Assembly: GCF_031845305.1 (NCBI RefSeq)
Contig: NZ_JAVREH010000005.1
Location: 176,905 to 240,904 of the forward strand
Direction of reading: 5' to 3'
DNA length: 64,000 nucleotides
Source of the DNA: Jatrophihabitans_A lederbergiae
GTDB lineage: Bacteria > Actinomycetota > Actinomycetes > Mycobacteriales > Jatrophihabitantaceae
The notes under the pieces were generated by a model. That model was given only the letters and a program-made list of their open reading frames with translations, did not search any database and was not told the DNA's origin. The translations under genes and the position numbers were made by a program. Positions 32,049 to 42,085 of this stretch are shown here, piece after piece; position 1 is the first letter of the stretch, and every line of letters begins with the position of its first letter.

Positions 32049-33172
32049 TGGGCGCCACCGACCGGCTCTTGGGTGCGGCCGGATTCGTCGCGGTGCTCGA
32101 TCAGGACGAGCACCTCGGCCGCGGTGACGGTGCCCAGCAGCCGCCCGCTCTCGTCGGCGATCACGCCGCGGCCGGTCGGTGAGGACAGGCAGGCGTCCAG
32201 CGCCGAGCGAAGAGAGCCGCCCTGCTGAGCCACAGTTCCGCCGCGGTGCAGCAGATTCTCGGTGACGGTGCCCTCGCCGGGCTTGAGATCGCTCAGCCGC
32301 AGCCAGCCCTGTGGCGCTCCCCGGTCGTCCACGGCGAGCAGCCAGCCGTCGCGTGAGTCGCTTCCGGTTACCGGCCCGTTCATCGCGATCGTCGGCTCGG
32401 GGTGAGTGGCGAGCTGCCCGGCGCTGGTGAATCCCAAGGCCCGGTAACCGCGATCGCGACCGACGAAGCCGGCGACGAAGGCGTCCACCGGGCGGTTGAG
32501 CAGGTCCGCTGGAGCCGCCACCTGCGCGAGCTGGCCACCGACCCGCATCACCGCGACCTGGTCGCCCAGTTTGATGGCCTCGTCGATGTCGTGCGTGACG
32601 AACACGATGGTCTTGCCCAGCTCGCCCTGCAGCCGGAGGAACTCGTCCTGCAGCTGATCGCGTACGACTGGATCGACCGCGCTGAACGGCTCATCCATCA
32701 ACATCACCGGGGGATCCGCCGCCAACGCCCGAGCCACTCCGACCCGCTGCTGCTGACCACCGGACAGCTGCGCGGGATAGCGGTCGGCGAAGTGCGCGGG
32801 CAGGCCGACCCGCTCCAGCAGTTCCCGGGCGCGGGAGCGGGCCTTCTTGCGGTCCCAGCCGAGCAGGTACGGCACCGTGGCGACGTTGTCGAGAACGGTG
32901 CGGTGCGGGAACAGGCCGGCATGCTGGATGACGTAGCCGATTCCGCGGCGCAGCTCGTGGGTCGGCACGGTGGCGGTGTCGCGGTCGTCCAGCCAGATGG
33001 TGCCCGAGGTCGGGTCGATCATCCGGTTGATCATCCGCAGCGAGGTGGTCTTTCCGCAGCCGGACGGCCCGACGAATACGGTGATCTGGCCGGACGGCGC
33101 CACCAGGTCCAGGGTGTCGACGGCGACCGTGCCATCCGGGTACTGCTTGGATACCGAGTCGAATCGGATCAC
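32045..33172 (-). CDS. ABC transporter ATP-binding protein, OpuCA/ProV type with CBS-like C-terminus
   Basis: 375 residues. Walker A is VGPSGCGKTTSLRM (about 35-44), the signature is LSGGQQQRVGVARAL, Walker B is VMLMDEPFSAVDP, and the switch His is in VFVTHDIDEA. After about residue 240 a degenerate CBS-pair region is seen (FVGRDRGYRALG to the end with CLSSPTGRGVIADESGRLLG). CBS domains in OpuCA-type ATPases sense ionic strength or nucleotides. It overlaps the IclR regulator gene by four bases and lies at the head of the transporter genes. Confidence 0.9.
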   Translation of the reverse strand: MIRFDSVSKQYPDGTVAVDTLDLVAPSGQITVFVGPSGCGKTTSLRMINRMIDPTSGTIWLDDRDTATVPTHELRRGIGYVIQHAGLFPHRTVLDNVATVPYLLGWDRKKARSRARELLERVGLPAHFADRYPAQLSGGQQQRVGVARALAADPPVMLMDEPFSAVDPVVRDQLQDEFLRLQGELGKTIVFVTHDIDEAIKLGDQVAVMRVGGQLAQVAAPADLLNRPVDAFVAGFVGRDRGYRALGFTSAGQLATHPEPTIAMNGPVTGSDSRDGWLLAVDDRGAPQGWLRLSDLKPGEGTVTENLLHRGGTVAQQGGSLRSALDACLSSPTGRGVIADESGRLLGTVTAAEVLVLIEHRDESGRTQEPVGGAQ

Positions 33173-33882
33173 GCGCGGGTCACTCCTCTGCCGGTCGAGG
33201 ACAACGCCTCGAAGTGAGCGGACAGGCCTGCTGCCTCATCATGGAGCATCGCACCGTAGTGCCGCATTGTTTCATCGCTTATCCGGTAGGTCGGCCCGAC
33301 CAGGCTCACGGCGCCGGCGACTCCGTCGGGTCGCCGGATCGGGGCGGCGATCGAGGTGACGTCCGGTTCCACCGCCGAGCGAAGGGCGACGTAGCCGAGG
33401 TCCCCGACGTCCCCGCGCAGCGCGGCACCGACGGCGCTGGCCCGCAGCGGCACCGTGCGCCCCACCCAGCTGGTGTGCCGGATGGCGTGGGTTCCCTCGA
33501 CGACCGCCAGGTACAGCGCCGTGTCCCCCGGACCGCGGACCGCGAGATAAGCCGACTCTCCGGTCGCGAGTACCACCCGCTCGAGACAGGGCTGCGCGAT
33601 CTTGCTGAGGTGGTTCCTGCCCAGGGCGGCCGCACCGAGCTGCAGCAGCCGCGGGCCGGCGCCGAACAGGCCGTCCGCGTCCCGGGTGACGAAGTCGGAG
33701 TTCTCCAGCGTGCGCAGCAGCCGTAGCGCCGTGCTGGTCGGGATCTCGGCGCGCCGGGCGCAATCCGACAGCGCGATGGATCCCTGCGCGCAGACCTCGG
33801 CGAGCAGGTCCAGCGCCCGCTCCACAGCTCGGGTGGAGGACAGCGTCGGCACGGAGGGAGCGTGCTCCACCGAATTGGCCAT
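33169..33882 (-). CDS. IclR family transcriptional regulator (first hut regulator)
   Basis: 237 residues. The N-terminal winged HTH is LSSTRAVERALDLLAEVCAQ, then IALSDCARRAEIPTSTALRL, then LRTLENSDFV. The C-terminal IclR effector domain follows. ATG 33882 (MANSVEH) is chosen because GGGGAGGG precedes it; the frame also opens at 33963. It is the first gene of the minus-strand operon with the ABC transporter, M20 enzyme and hutF, and it is divergent from the hutH-family gene. It probably controls both directions, with a histidine-pathway intermediate as effector (inference). Confidence 0.85.
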   Translation of the reverse strand: MANSVEHAPSVPTLSSTRAVERALDLLAEVCAQGSIALSDCARRAEIPTSTALRLLRTLENSDFVTRDADGLFGAGPRLLQLGAAALGRNHLSKIAQPCLERVVLATGESAYLAVRGPGDTALYLAVVEGTHAIRHTSWVGRTVPLRASAVGAALRGDVGDLGYVALRSAVEPDVTSIAAPIRRPDGVAGAVSLVGPTYRISDETMRHYGAMLHDEAAGLSAHFEALSSTGRGVTRA

Positions 33883-33970
33883 CCGCCCTCCCCGATGTGT
33901 TGACTTTCCCGAGATCTTGCTACTGAATGGCACTAGCTTTTCATCTGTTGGATGGTGCCGCACCGCGCAG

Positions 33971-33980
33971 TTCCGCGGAA
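33971..33980. promoter_or_regulatory. perfect 10-bp palindrome in the IclR/hutH divergent gap
   Basis: TTCCGCGGAA is a perfect palindrome in the 177-base gap between the IclR gene (33882) and the hutH-family gene (34060). IclR operators are often short palindromes of this size. The gap is also relatively AT-rich near 33900-33950, as expected for promoters. Candidate operator only. Confidence 0.35.
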
Positions 33981-34059
33981 GACCGCTGCGGTCCCCGTCC
34001 GGGCGCGTTTATCGGATCGTTACTCCGGCTCGCTGGGGTGGGCTGAATGGCAGGATTGT

Positions 34060-35484
34060 GTGATCGACATAGATGGCCAGCACCTCACGTCGGATCAGAT
34101 CGCCGCGGCCGCGGAGGGGCCGCTGAACGTCAAGGTTACCCACGACGCTCTCGAAGCGGTGCGGCGATCGCATGCCGAAGCGGTTCGGGCCGCCCGGCAA
34201 CGTCCCATCTACGGCCTCACGACCGGGGTCGGCGCGAACCGGCTGATCGACGTGGAACCGGACACCGAAGGCGCGCAGGCGCTGCTGCGCAGCCACGCGA
34301 CCTCGGCCGGTCCGCCGCGTTCGGCCGCCCGGGTCCGGGCCATGCTGCTGATCCGGCTCAACCAGCTGTGCGCCGGCGGTGCCGGGCTGCGGCCGGTGAT
34401 CGTCGAGGCCCTGGAACGCATGGTCAACACCGACACCCTGCCGACGATCCGGGAGTTCGTCGGGATCGGGACGGCGGAGCTGTCGGCCCTCGCCACCACG
34501 GCACTCGCACTGCAGGGCCGCTCGCTGCTGTCCGAGCATCCCGAGCTGGTGTTCGGGCCGCACGACGCGCTGCCGTTCATCTCCAGCAATGCGGCGGCGC
34601 TGGCGGACGCGGCACTGGCGGCCCGCTGCTTCGACACGACGGCCCGGGCCGCGCTGATCGTCGCCGCCCTGAGCTTCGCCGCCGTCCGCGGCAACTCCGA
34701 GGCGTACGCGCCGCCGGTCGAGCGCGCCACCCCGATGCCAGGGGCCCGGACGACCTGCCGGGTGATGCGCTACCTGGTCGGCTCGCCGGAGCCCGCCCGC
34801 ATCCAGGACCCGTACGGCCTGCGGGCACTTCCCCAGGGACACGGCATCCTGCTCGATGCCCTGTCGACGTTGCGAAGCACCATCGAGGCCTACGCCAACG
34901 CACCGTCGGAGAACCCGTCGATCCTGGCCGACGGCTCTGTCGCGCATCACGGCGGCTTCCACGCCGGCTACCTCGCGCTGACGTGTGACACCGCCGCCAT
35001 CGCCGCCGTCCAGTCCGGGCAGCTTGCCCTGAACCGGCTGACCTATGTCAGCGAGCCGAATCACACCGGCCTGGAGCCCTTTCTCGGTGACGGCACCCCG
35101 GGGGCGTCCGGGGTGATGGTGGTCGAGTACGTGGCGGCGACGGCGCTGGGTGACCTGCGTGCCGCGGCGGCCCCGGCCTCGACGCAGAGCATCACCCTCT
35201 CGCGCGGCATCGAGGACACCGCCAGCTTCGCCTCGCTGGCGGCGCGGCAGCTGTTCACGGCCTCGGACCGGTACCAACTGCTGGTCGCCTGTGAGCTGGT
35301 GGCGGCCCTGCGTGCGGTCCGGATGAGCGCCCCGGTGCTGACCGGCCCGCAGCAGCAGGCGGTGGACGCGTGCGCCGAACTCTCAGCCGTGCTGGATGAC
35401 CGAGACCTCACCGGCGACCTGGAAGTGGCGCAGCGACTACTGCCCTCGCTCGCCGAACTCGTCGACGATCGGGTGCTCGGCTGA
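34060..35484 (+). CDS. hutH: HutH (histidine ammonia-lyase) family protein with a changed cofactor triad
   Basis: 474 residues from GTG 34060, preceded by GCAGGA. Family features are intact: YGLTTGVGANR (Tyr51), LLRSHATSAG, RLNQLCAGGAGLRP, QDPYGLRALPQGHG, SENPSILADG and GIEDTASFASLA. But where histidine and phenylalanine ammonia-lyases carry Ala-Ser-Gly, which cyclises to the MIO electrophile, this protein reads VGIGTAELSALA, that is Gly137-Thr138-Ala139. The pathway context (hutU, hutI, hutF) calls for HutH here. Either the triad change is tolerated, or the protein has another role and the true HutH lies elsewhere. It is divergent from the IclR gene. Confidence 0.8.
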   Translation: MIDIDGQHLTSDQIAAAAEGPLNVKVTHDALEAVRRSHAEAVRAARQRPIYGLTTGVGANRLIDVEPDTEGAQALLRSHATSAGPPRSAARVRAMLLIRLNQLCAGGAGLRPVIVEALERMVNTDTLPTIREFVGIGTAELSALATTALALQGRSLLSEHPELVFGPHDALPFISSNAAALADAALAARCFDTTARAALIVAALSFAAVRGNSEAYAPPVERATPMPGARTTCRVMRYLVGSPEPARIQDPYGLRALPQGHGILLDALSTLRSTIEAYANAPSENPSILADGSVAHHGGFHAGYLALTCDTAAIAAVQSGQLALNRLTYVSEPNHTGLEPFLGDGTPGASGVMVVEYVAATALGDLRAAAAPASTQSITLSRGIEDTASFASLAARQLFTASDRYQLLVACELVAALRAVRMSAPVLTGPQQQAVDACAELSAVLDDRDLTGDLEVAQRLLPSLAELVDDRVLG

Positions 35485-35580
35485 CGCGCCCTCGCGGACG
35501 GACACGGCCAGCGCCAGACAGATCACGCCGACAACGCACAGCAGCGCCGCCCACCACGGCATCCGTCGCATCCATCCCAT
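35437..35580 (-). CDS. small single-pass membrane protein (47 aa)
   Basis: The ORF encodes MGWMRRMPWWAALLCVVGVI, then CLALAVSVREGASAEHPIVD, then EFGERGQ: a short basic N-terminus, one transmembrane helix (about 9-28) and a polar tail. GTTAGGGAG lies upstream at a suitable distance. It overlaps the 3' end of the hutH-family gene in the opposite direction by 48 bases. The composition is like real small membrane proteins, but no homologue is known to me, so it remains hypothetical. Confidence 0.4.
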   Translation of the reverse strand: MGWMRRMPWWAALLCVVGVICLALAVSVREGASAEHPIVDEFGERGQ

Positions 35581-35864
35581 GAACCGGCTCCCTAACTCGC
35601 TTGGTAGCAGGCGTGCAGCCGGTCACGGTGCATGCGCTCGTCCACCAGCGTGAAGGCCGCCTTCTCCGGCACCCGCCTACTCGCGGCGTTCTCGGCGAAG
35701 GCTAATGCGAACACTTCAAGCTCGAATCGCGGGTCGGGATGTTCGTGCCTGGGTCTGGTCGAGTTGCTCGACACCGGAGTTCATGGTGCGCATGGGGTGC
35801 AGCTGCGCACATATCTCGGTCTCTGAACGCCGGCGTGCCGGACCAGATCATGTCGTCCCTCGTG
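35581..35864. other. 284-base gap, no convincing gene
   Basis: A 60-codon minus-strand frame (35592-35774) opens with GTG and uses several rare codons (TTA, AGA, AGG). It has no clear ribosome site and no recognisable domain. The composition is less GC-rich than in the flanking genes. I see no hairpin or repeat of note. Confidence 0.4.
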
Positions 35865-36617
35865 TCAGCCGAGCCGGCGGCTGAGCAGCGCCGCCGCCCG
35901 GCTCGTCACCTCGACGAGTTGCTCGCGACGTCCGGCCAGATCGCGACTGCGCAGGGACACGCTGATAGCGGCCACCGGACGGCCGGTGCGATCGCGCGCG
36001 GCGACCGCGATCGAGGCGATGCCCGCGCTGACATGGCCGTCCTCTTCACTGACTCCCGCTGCCCGCTCGACCTCGATCAGCCGCCGCAAGTGGGCAACGG
36101 TGTGCGGCCCGACGTCGGTACGCGCGGTGAGCCGAGCCGAGCCCGGATAGATGGCGCGGAACTCGTTGTCGGGCAGCGCGGCCAGCACGGCCCGTCCGGA
36201 CGCGGTGAGGTGTGCCGGCAGCCGCACCCCGACGTCGGTCACCAGGCCGGGTGAGTTCCGGGGCTGCTCCTTCAGCAGGTACAGCAGCTCCTGGCCGAGC
36301 AGGATGCCCAGGTGCGCGGTGGCTCGCGTCGTGCGTACCAGGGAGGTCAGCACCGGGCGGCCGAGGCGCTCCAGCCGCTCCTGCCGCAGGTAGCCGGTGC
36401 CGATCTCGAAGGCGCCGACGCCCAGTCCGTACGCCCGGTCTTCGGCAAAGTGCACCACGAAGCCTGCATTGACCAGCACCCCCAGCAGGTGGTAGACGCT
36501 GGAGCGGGGCAGGCCGAGCCGGCTGGCGAGGGCCGAGGCGGGCAGCGGCTCGGTGGACTGCGCCAGCTGCCGAAGCAGGCCGAGCCCGGCGGCCAAGGCG
36601 GGTGCGCGGTCGGTCAT
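35865..36617 (-). CDS. IclR family transcriptional regulator (second hut regulator)
   Basis: 250 residues. The HTH is LGLLRQLAQSTEPLPASALA, then SRLGLPRSSVYHLLGVLVNA, then GFVV. The effector domain includes LTASGRAVLAALPDNEFRAI and EEDGHVSAGIASIAVAARDR. The start at ATG 36617 (MTDRAPALAAGL) is preferred over 36653. It is divergent from hutU, and an imperfect palindrome lies in the 81-base gap, so it probably regulates hutU. It is distinct in sequence from the first IclR protein, giving two IclR regulators in one catabolic region. Confidence 0.87.
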   Translation of the reverse strand: MTDRAPALAAGLGLLRQLAQSTEPLPASALASRLGLPRSSVYHLLGVLVNAGFVVHFAEDRAYGLGVGAFEIGTGYLRQERLERLGRPVLTSLVRTTRATAHLGILLGQELLYLLKEQPRNSPGLVTDVGVRLPAHLTASGRAVLAALPDNEFRAIYPGSARLTARTDVGPHTVAHLRRLIEVERAAGVSEEDGHVSAGIASIAVAARDRTGRPVAAISVSLRSRDLAGRREQLVEVTSRAAALLSRRLG

Positions 36618-36628
36618 CGCCACAACTA

Positions 36629-36642
36629 TCTCAGATCCGAGA
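36629..36642. promoter_or_regulatory. candidate IclR operator upstream of hutU
   Basis: TCTCAGATCCGAGA matches its own reverse complement at 12 of 14 positions and lies between the divergent IclR and hutU starts. Its position and size suit an IclR binding site. Confidence 0.4.
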
Positions 36643-36698
36643 CAGATCAACACTCCCCCGGCTGGTCATCAAGGCGTACGGCTTGCAGGATTGGGCCT

Positions 36699-38357
<1,659 letters not shown>

Positions 38358-38375
38358 GTTCTTTCACCGGCGGCC

Positions 38376-39104
38376 CTACGACGTCAGAGGGCCGGTCGCT
38401 GCGGTAACGAGGTCCGGCGGTACCTCATGGCCGCCTGCGAACTCGCGGTAGTCGACGTCGTAGCCCTCGGACCGCAGCGTCGCGACGATGCGCCTGCCAC
38501 AGCGGTCGATCGGCAGGACGGTGTCGGCGCGGCCGTGCGAGAGAAACACCCTGGGGCGGCCTCGTCGTTCCCCGGGCACGACGAAGCCGGGCGAGAAGGC
38601 GAACACCCGGCTGAACAGATCGCCGTTCATCAAGCCCAGGGTTAGGGCGTACGAGGCGCCGTCGGAGAAGCCGGCGCTCGCCACCCGGTCGGCGTCGACG
38701 CCGAACCGCTCGAAGACCGTGCCCAGCGCGATGTCGAGCGCACCGACGTCCGGGCCGAGCCCGCCGCTGATCACGTCCCAGGTGGCGAAGCGGGATTTCG
38801 GCGCGAGCACCAGAAACTTGCGCCGCTCCGCCTCCTTTTGGAACAGCTGCACCGTGCGGGTCGGCTCGCCGCCGGCGCCGTGGAACGCGACCACGAGCGG
38901 AACCGGGCTCGCGGGCAGTTCGGACGGCGAGAAGAGCAGCGCCGCGCGCGGACCATCCCCCAGCCTGGTCAGGACGGCCCGCGCCGACGGGGTTATCAGC
39001 TCTGCGGCCTGTGCGGGTCCGGGACGACGCGAGAGCCTGCCGCCATGCCAACCGCTGAGCACCTCGTCGGAGATCCCGGGATCTGTTCCATCAGCAGTCG
39101 CCAT
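38376..39104 (-). CDS. alpha/beta hydrolase (carboxylesterase/PHB depolymerase-like)
   Basis: 242 residues. The oxyanion-hole strand is VPLVVAFHGAGGEPTRTV, the nucleophile elbow is SAGFSDGASYALTLGL, the acid is in SHGRADTVLPI, and the His is in GGHEVPPDLV. It resembles phospholipase/carboxylesterase and PHB-depolymerase-type hydrolases. There is no signal peptide, so it is likely cytoplasmic. It lies between hutU and hutI on the other strand and may not belong to the pathway. Confidence 0.8.
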   Translation of the reverse strand: MATADGTDPGISDEVLSGWHGGRLSRRPGPAQAAELITPSARAVLTRLGDGPRAALLFSPSELPASPVPLVVAFHGAGGEPTRTVQLFQKEAERRKFLVLAPKSRFATWDVISGGLGPDVGALDIALGTVFERFGVDADRVASAGFSDGASYALTLGLMNGDLFSRVFAFSPGFVVPGERRGRPRVFLSHGRADTVLPIDRCGRRIVATLRSEGYDVDYREFAGGHEVPPDLVTAATGPLTS

Positions 39105-39299
39105 ACCTCAATTGTCACCTCGTCGCCGCGCGGCACGATCCAGCAGCCTGCGGCATTTCACACGCCGCTCCGCAGACGCTGGAGACGAAGGCGCACAGCG
39201 CCGGACGGACTCGCTGGCTCATCCGACTTGACCTGAACTGAAGCGCTGCCTCGCCGCCGGTCCGGCGAACCCACCGGCGAAGAGACCTATGCTCCATCG

Positions 39300-40460
39300 G
39301 TGACATCCCCTCCGGCGAGAACAACTCTGCTCACCGGCATCGGCCTGCTCGCCACCCAGTACGACGCCCTCGGTGAGATCGAGAATGCGGCACTGGTGAT
39401 CGAGGACGAGCGCATCGCATGGATCGGCTCCACCGCTGACGCTCCGGCCGCCGACAGCTGCGTCGACCTGGCCGGCCGTTGCGTCCTACCGGGCTTCGTC
39501 GACTCGCACGCCCACCTGGTGTTCGCCGGTGACCGGGCGGCCGAGTTCGCGGCCCGGATGACCGGAACCGCCTATTCCGCAGGGGGAATCCGCTCCACTG
39601 TTGCCGCGACCCGCGAAGCGTCTGACGAGGCCCTGCGTGCCAATCTCGCCCGGCTCGCGGCCGAATTGCGGGCGGCAGGCGTGACCACCTTCGAGTGCAA
39701 GTCCGGCTACGGTCTGGACACCGCCACCGAGGAGCGTTCGGTACGCCTGGCCGCGGAGCAGACCTCCGAGGTCACCTATCTGGGTGCGCATGTGGTGCCC
39801 GCCGGAATCGACCGGGGCGAGTACGTCGACCTGGTCTGCGGCGAGATGCTCGCTACCTGCGCGCCACACGCCCGGTGGGTGGATGCCTTTTGCGAACAGG
39901 GTGCGTTCGACGTGGACGAGAGCCGCGCGGTACTGACGGCGGGCAAGGCGGCCGGGCTCTTGCCCCGCCTGCACGCCAACCAACTCACGGCCGGCGGCGG
40001 TGTGCGGCTGGCCGTGGAACTCGACGCGGCGAGCGCGGATCACTGCACCCATCTGCGTCCGTCCGACATCGATGCCCTGGCCAATTCGTCGACCGTCGCG
40101 ACCTTGCTGCCGCTGGTGGAGTTCTCGACCCGCTCGCCCTATCCAGATGCGCGCGGGCTGCTGGACGCCGGCGCCACCGTCGCCCTTGCCACCGACTGCA
40201 ACCCCGGCTCAGGCTTCTCGACCTCGATGCCGCTGGCTATCGCACTGGCGGTGCGCGAGATGCGGATGACGCCGGCCGAGGCGGTACATGCCGCGACAGC
40301 GGGTGGAGCCGATGCGCTGCGGCGCAACGACATCGGACGGTTGGCGGTCGGCCAGCGGGCGGACCTGGTCGTCCTCGACGCGCCCAGTTACGTCCACCTG
40401 GCCTACCGCCCCGGGGTGCCGTTGATCCACCAGACGTGGATCAACGGCAAGCCGGCCTGA
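39300..40460 (+). CDS. hutI: imidazolonepropionase
   Basis: 386 residues, amidohydrolase superfamily. The metal motif is LPGFVDSHAHLVFAGDRAAE with His70 and His72. Other signatures: FECKSGYGLDTATEERSVRL, VTYLGAHVVPAG, LHANQLTAGGGVRLAVEL and LATDCNPGSGFSTSMPLAIA. It opens the imidazolone ring to give N-formimidoyl-glutamate, the substrate of HutF. The start is GTG 39300 (VTSPPARTTLLTG). A pair of 14-base direct repeats (ACGCAGAGTGGACC at 40515-40528 and 40532-40545) follows in the gap downstream. Confidence 0.95.
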   Translation: MTSPPARTTLLTGIGLLATQYDALGEIENAALVIEDERIAWIGSTADAPAADSCVDLAGRCVLPGFVDSHAHLVFAGDRAAEFAARMTGTAYSAGGIRSTVAATREASDEALRANLARLAAELRAAGVTTFECKSGYGLDTATEERSVRLAAEQTSEVTYLGAHVVPAGIDRGEYVDLVCGEMLATCAPHARWVDAFCEQGAFDVDESRAVLTAGKAAGLLPRLHANQLTAGGGVRLAVELDAASADHCTHLRPSDIDALANSSTVATLLPLVEFSTRSPYPDARGLLDAGATVALATDCNPGSGFSTSMPLAIALAVREMRMTPAEAVHAATAGGADALRRNDIGRLAVGQRADLVVLDAPSYVHLAYRPGVPLIHQTWINGKPA

Positions 40461-40563
40461 TCAGCAACGATTTCTTGCAGACCAGTGGCCCAGCAGCGCG
40501 GCGACTGTTCCGCGACGCAGAGTGGACCACAACGCAGAGTGGACCGAGCAGAATTCCCCGAAC

Positions 40564-41526
40564 TCAGGCGAAGCGACGGGCCACCGATTCGGCGCGGGCA
40601 ACCAGGTTCAGGTCGTGCGCGACACCGGGAACGTAGAACAGGATGTAGTCGGCCCCCGCCTCGAGGACGGCGTCCACCTTCGCGGCGATCTCGTCCTCGG
40701 TGCCGATGACGGTCTGCGCCGCGAACTGCTCGAAGTCGATGCCGCCGCGGGCCTTCTCGGTGGCAGCCTTCGGGTCCTCACCCGCGTCGAGCGGGAAGAC
40801 GTTCAGACTGGTGGACTTGATGATCTCGTTGTAGTCGCGTCCGACCGTCTCGCAGTGGCCCTTGAGAATCGCGAGCTTGTCGCGCACGACAGCGGGGTCG
40901 CCGCCACCGACGTTCGCCGCGTCGCCGTACTTCGCCACCAGCTTGAGGGTCACCTTCTCACCGCCGCCGCCGATCCACAGCGACGGGTGCGGCTTGCGGA
41001 CGCCCTTCGGCTCGTTGATCGGCTTGTCGACCGAGTAATACTTGCCCTGGAACTGGAATTCGTCCTGCGTCCACATGCCGAACACGATCTCGACGGCCTC
41101 CCGGAAGGCGCCCATCCGATCCTTGAGTTCCGGCCACTCATAGCCGTAGGCCTTCCATTCCTGCTCGTACCAACCGGCCCCGATGCCCGCGTAGAGCCGG
41201 CCGTGGCTGGCCACGTCCACCGTGGACGAGATCTTGGCGTACAGCGCGGGGTTGCGGTAGCCGTTGCAGCCGACCATCTGGCCGATGTTCACGCGCTTGG
41301 TGTCGCGCGCGAGCGCCGTCGTGGCCGTCCAGCACTCGAACGTCGTCTCGGTCGTCGGCTCCGGAACGGTGTGGAAGTGGTCGTAGAGCCAGATCGAGTC
41401 CCAGGACCCCTCGTCCGCGGCCTTGGCGACCGCGGTCATCGCCTCCCACTGCTCGATCGGGTCACCGATGCCGACCAGGTCCATTCGCCAGCCCTGCGGA
41501 ACAAACATTCCAAAGCGTGTAGTCAT
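40564..41526 (-). CDS. LLM-class F420-dependent oxidoreductase
   Basis: 320 residues of the luciferase-like TIM-barrel family. It begins MTTRFGMFVPQGWRMDL and contains SWDSIWLYDHFHTVPEPTTE, GRLYAGIGAGWYEQEW and PSLWIGGGGEKVTLKLVAKY, with a C-terminal Ile/Val-rich barrel strand ADYILFYVPG. These match the F420-dependent branch common in actinobacteria rather than FMN luciferases. The substrate is unknown. ATG 41526 is the usual family start; longer frames upstream overlap the phosphoesterase gene. Confidence 0.87.
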   Translation of the reverse strand: MTTRFGMFVPQGWRMDLVGIGDPIEQWEAMTAVAKAADEGSWDSIWLYDHFHTVPEPTTETTFECWTATTALARDTKRVNIGQMVGCNGYRNPALYAKISSTVDVASHGRLYAGIGAGWYEQEWKAYGYEWPELKDRMGAFREAVEIVFGMWTQDEFQFQGKYYSVDKPINEPKGVRKPHPSLWIGGGGEKVTLKLVAKYGDAANVGGGDPAVVRDKLAILKGHCETVGRDYNEIIKSTSLNVFPLDAGEDPKAATEKARGGIDFEQFAAQTVIGTEDEIAAKVDAVLEAGADYILFYVPGVAHDLNLVARAESVARRFA

Positions 41527-41539
41527 GCGACTCAGTGTG

Positions 41540-42028
41540 CTACATCCGGAGAAGGTCAGCGGATACCAACGTGCCGTCGGAAATTTCCAGCAGTCCCATC
41601 GTGCCGCGCGGCTGCCGGCGCTTGTCGGTGGGCGAGCCAGGGTTGAAGATCCGCTGCCCGTCGTGGAACTCGTCGAACGGTATGTGGGAATGGCCGAAGA
41701 CGACCAGCCGGGCGTCCGGAAAGCGGCGTCGCAGCCTCGCCGGGCGGCCCTTGGCGGGGCCACTGTCGTGGAGCATCGCGACGGGCAGGCCGTCCAGATC
41801 GAGGCTGAGTGTCTCCGGAGTACCCCATGCCGCCACGTCCGGACCGTCGTTGTTGCCGAGCACCGCGTGCACCGGAGCCCAGGTCGACAGCTCCTCCAGC
41901 ACCGCCGCCGTGCAGACGTCGCCGGCGTGCAGGATGAGTTCGACGTGCTCCAGCACGGCCGCGACACCGCGCGGGCAGCCCTTCCAGAAGCGCGGCGCGT
42001 GGGTGTCCGACAGGACGGCGACCTTCAC
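41540..42028 (-). CDS. metallophosphoesterase, YfcE/MJ0936 type
   Basis: 162 residues of the calcineurin-like phosphoesterase family. Metal motifs are VAVLSDTHAP (D-x-H), LILHAGDVCT (GD), VLGNNDGPD (GNND) and VVFGHSHIPFDEF (GHSH), followed by FNPGSPTDKRR, the YfcE-type end. It would be a phosphodiesterase of unknown substrate. GTG 42028 gives VKVAVLSDTHAP. It is cotranscribed with the F420-type oxidoreductase, 13 bases away. Confidence 0.9.
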   Translation of the reverse strand: MKVAVLSDTHAPRFWKGCPRGVAAVLEHVELILHAGDVCTAAVLEELSTWAPVHAVLGNNDGPDVAAWGTPETLSLDLDGLPVAMLHDSGPAKGRPARLRRRFPDARLVVFGHSHIPFDEFHDGQRIFNPGSPTDKRRQPRGTMGLLEISDGTLVSADLLRM

Positions 42029-42085
42029 GACAACCAGCGTGACACAGCGGCCCATCCGCCGAGCCGCTCGCGCCGAACAGCTGGA

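Noticed and set aside
35592..35774. 60-residue minus-strand ORF after hutH
   Set aside because: It has a GTG start without a ribosome site, rare codons and no recognisable domain. It could be a remnant, but this cannot be supported.
40515..40545. 14-base direct repeat after hutI as a regulatory element
   Set aside because: Only two copies, in a gap between converging genes; probably a simple local duplication.
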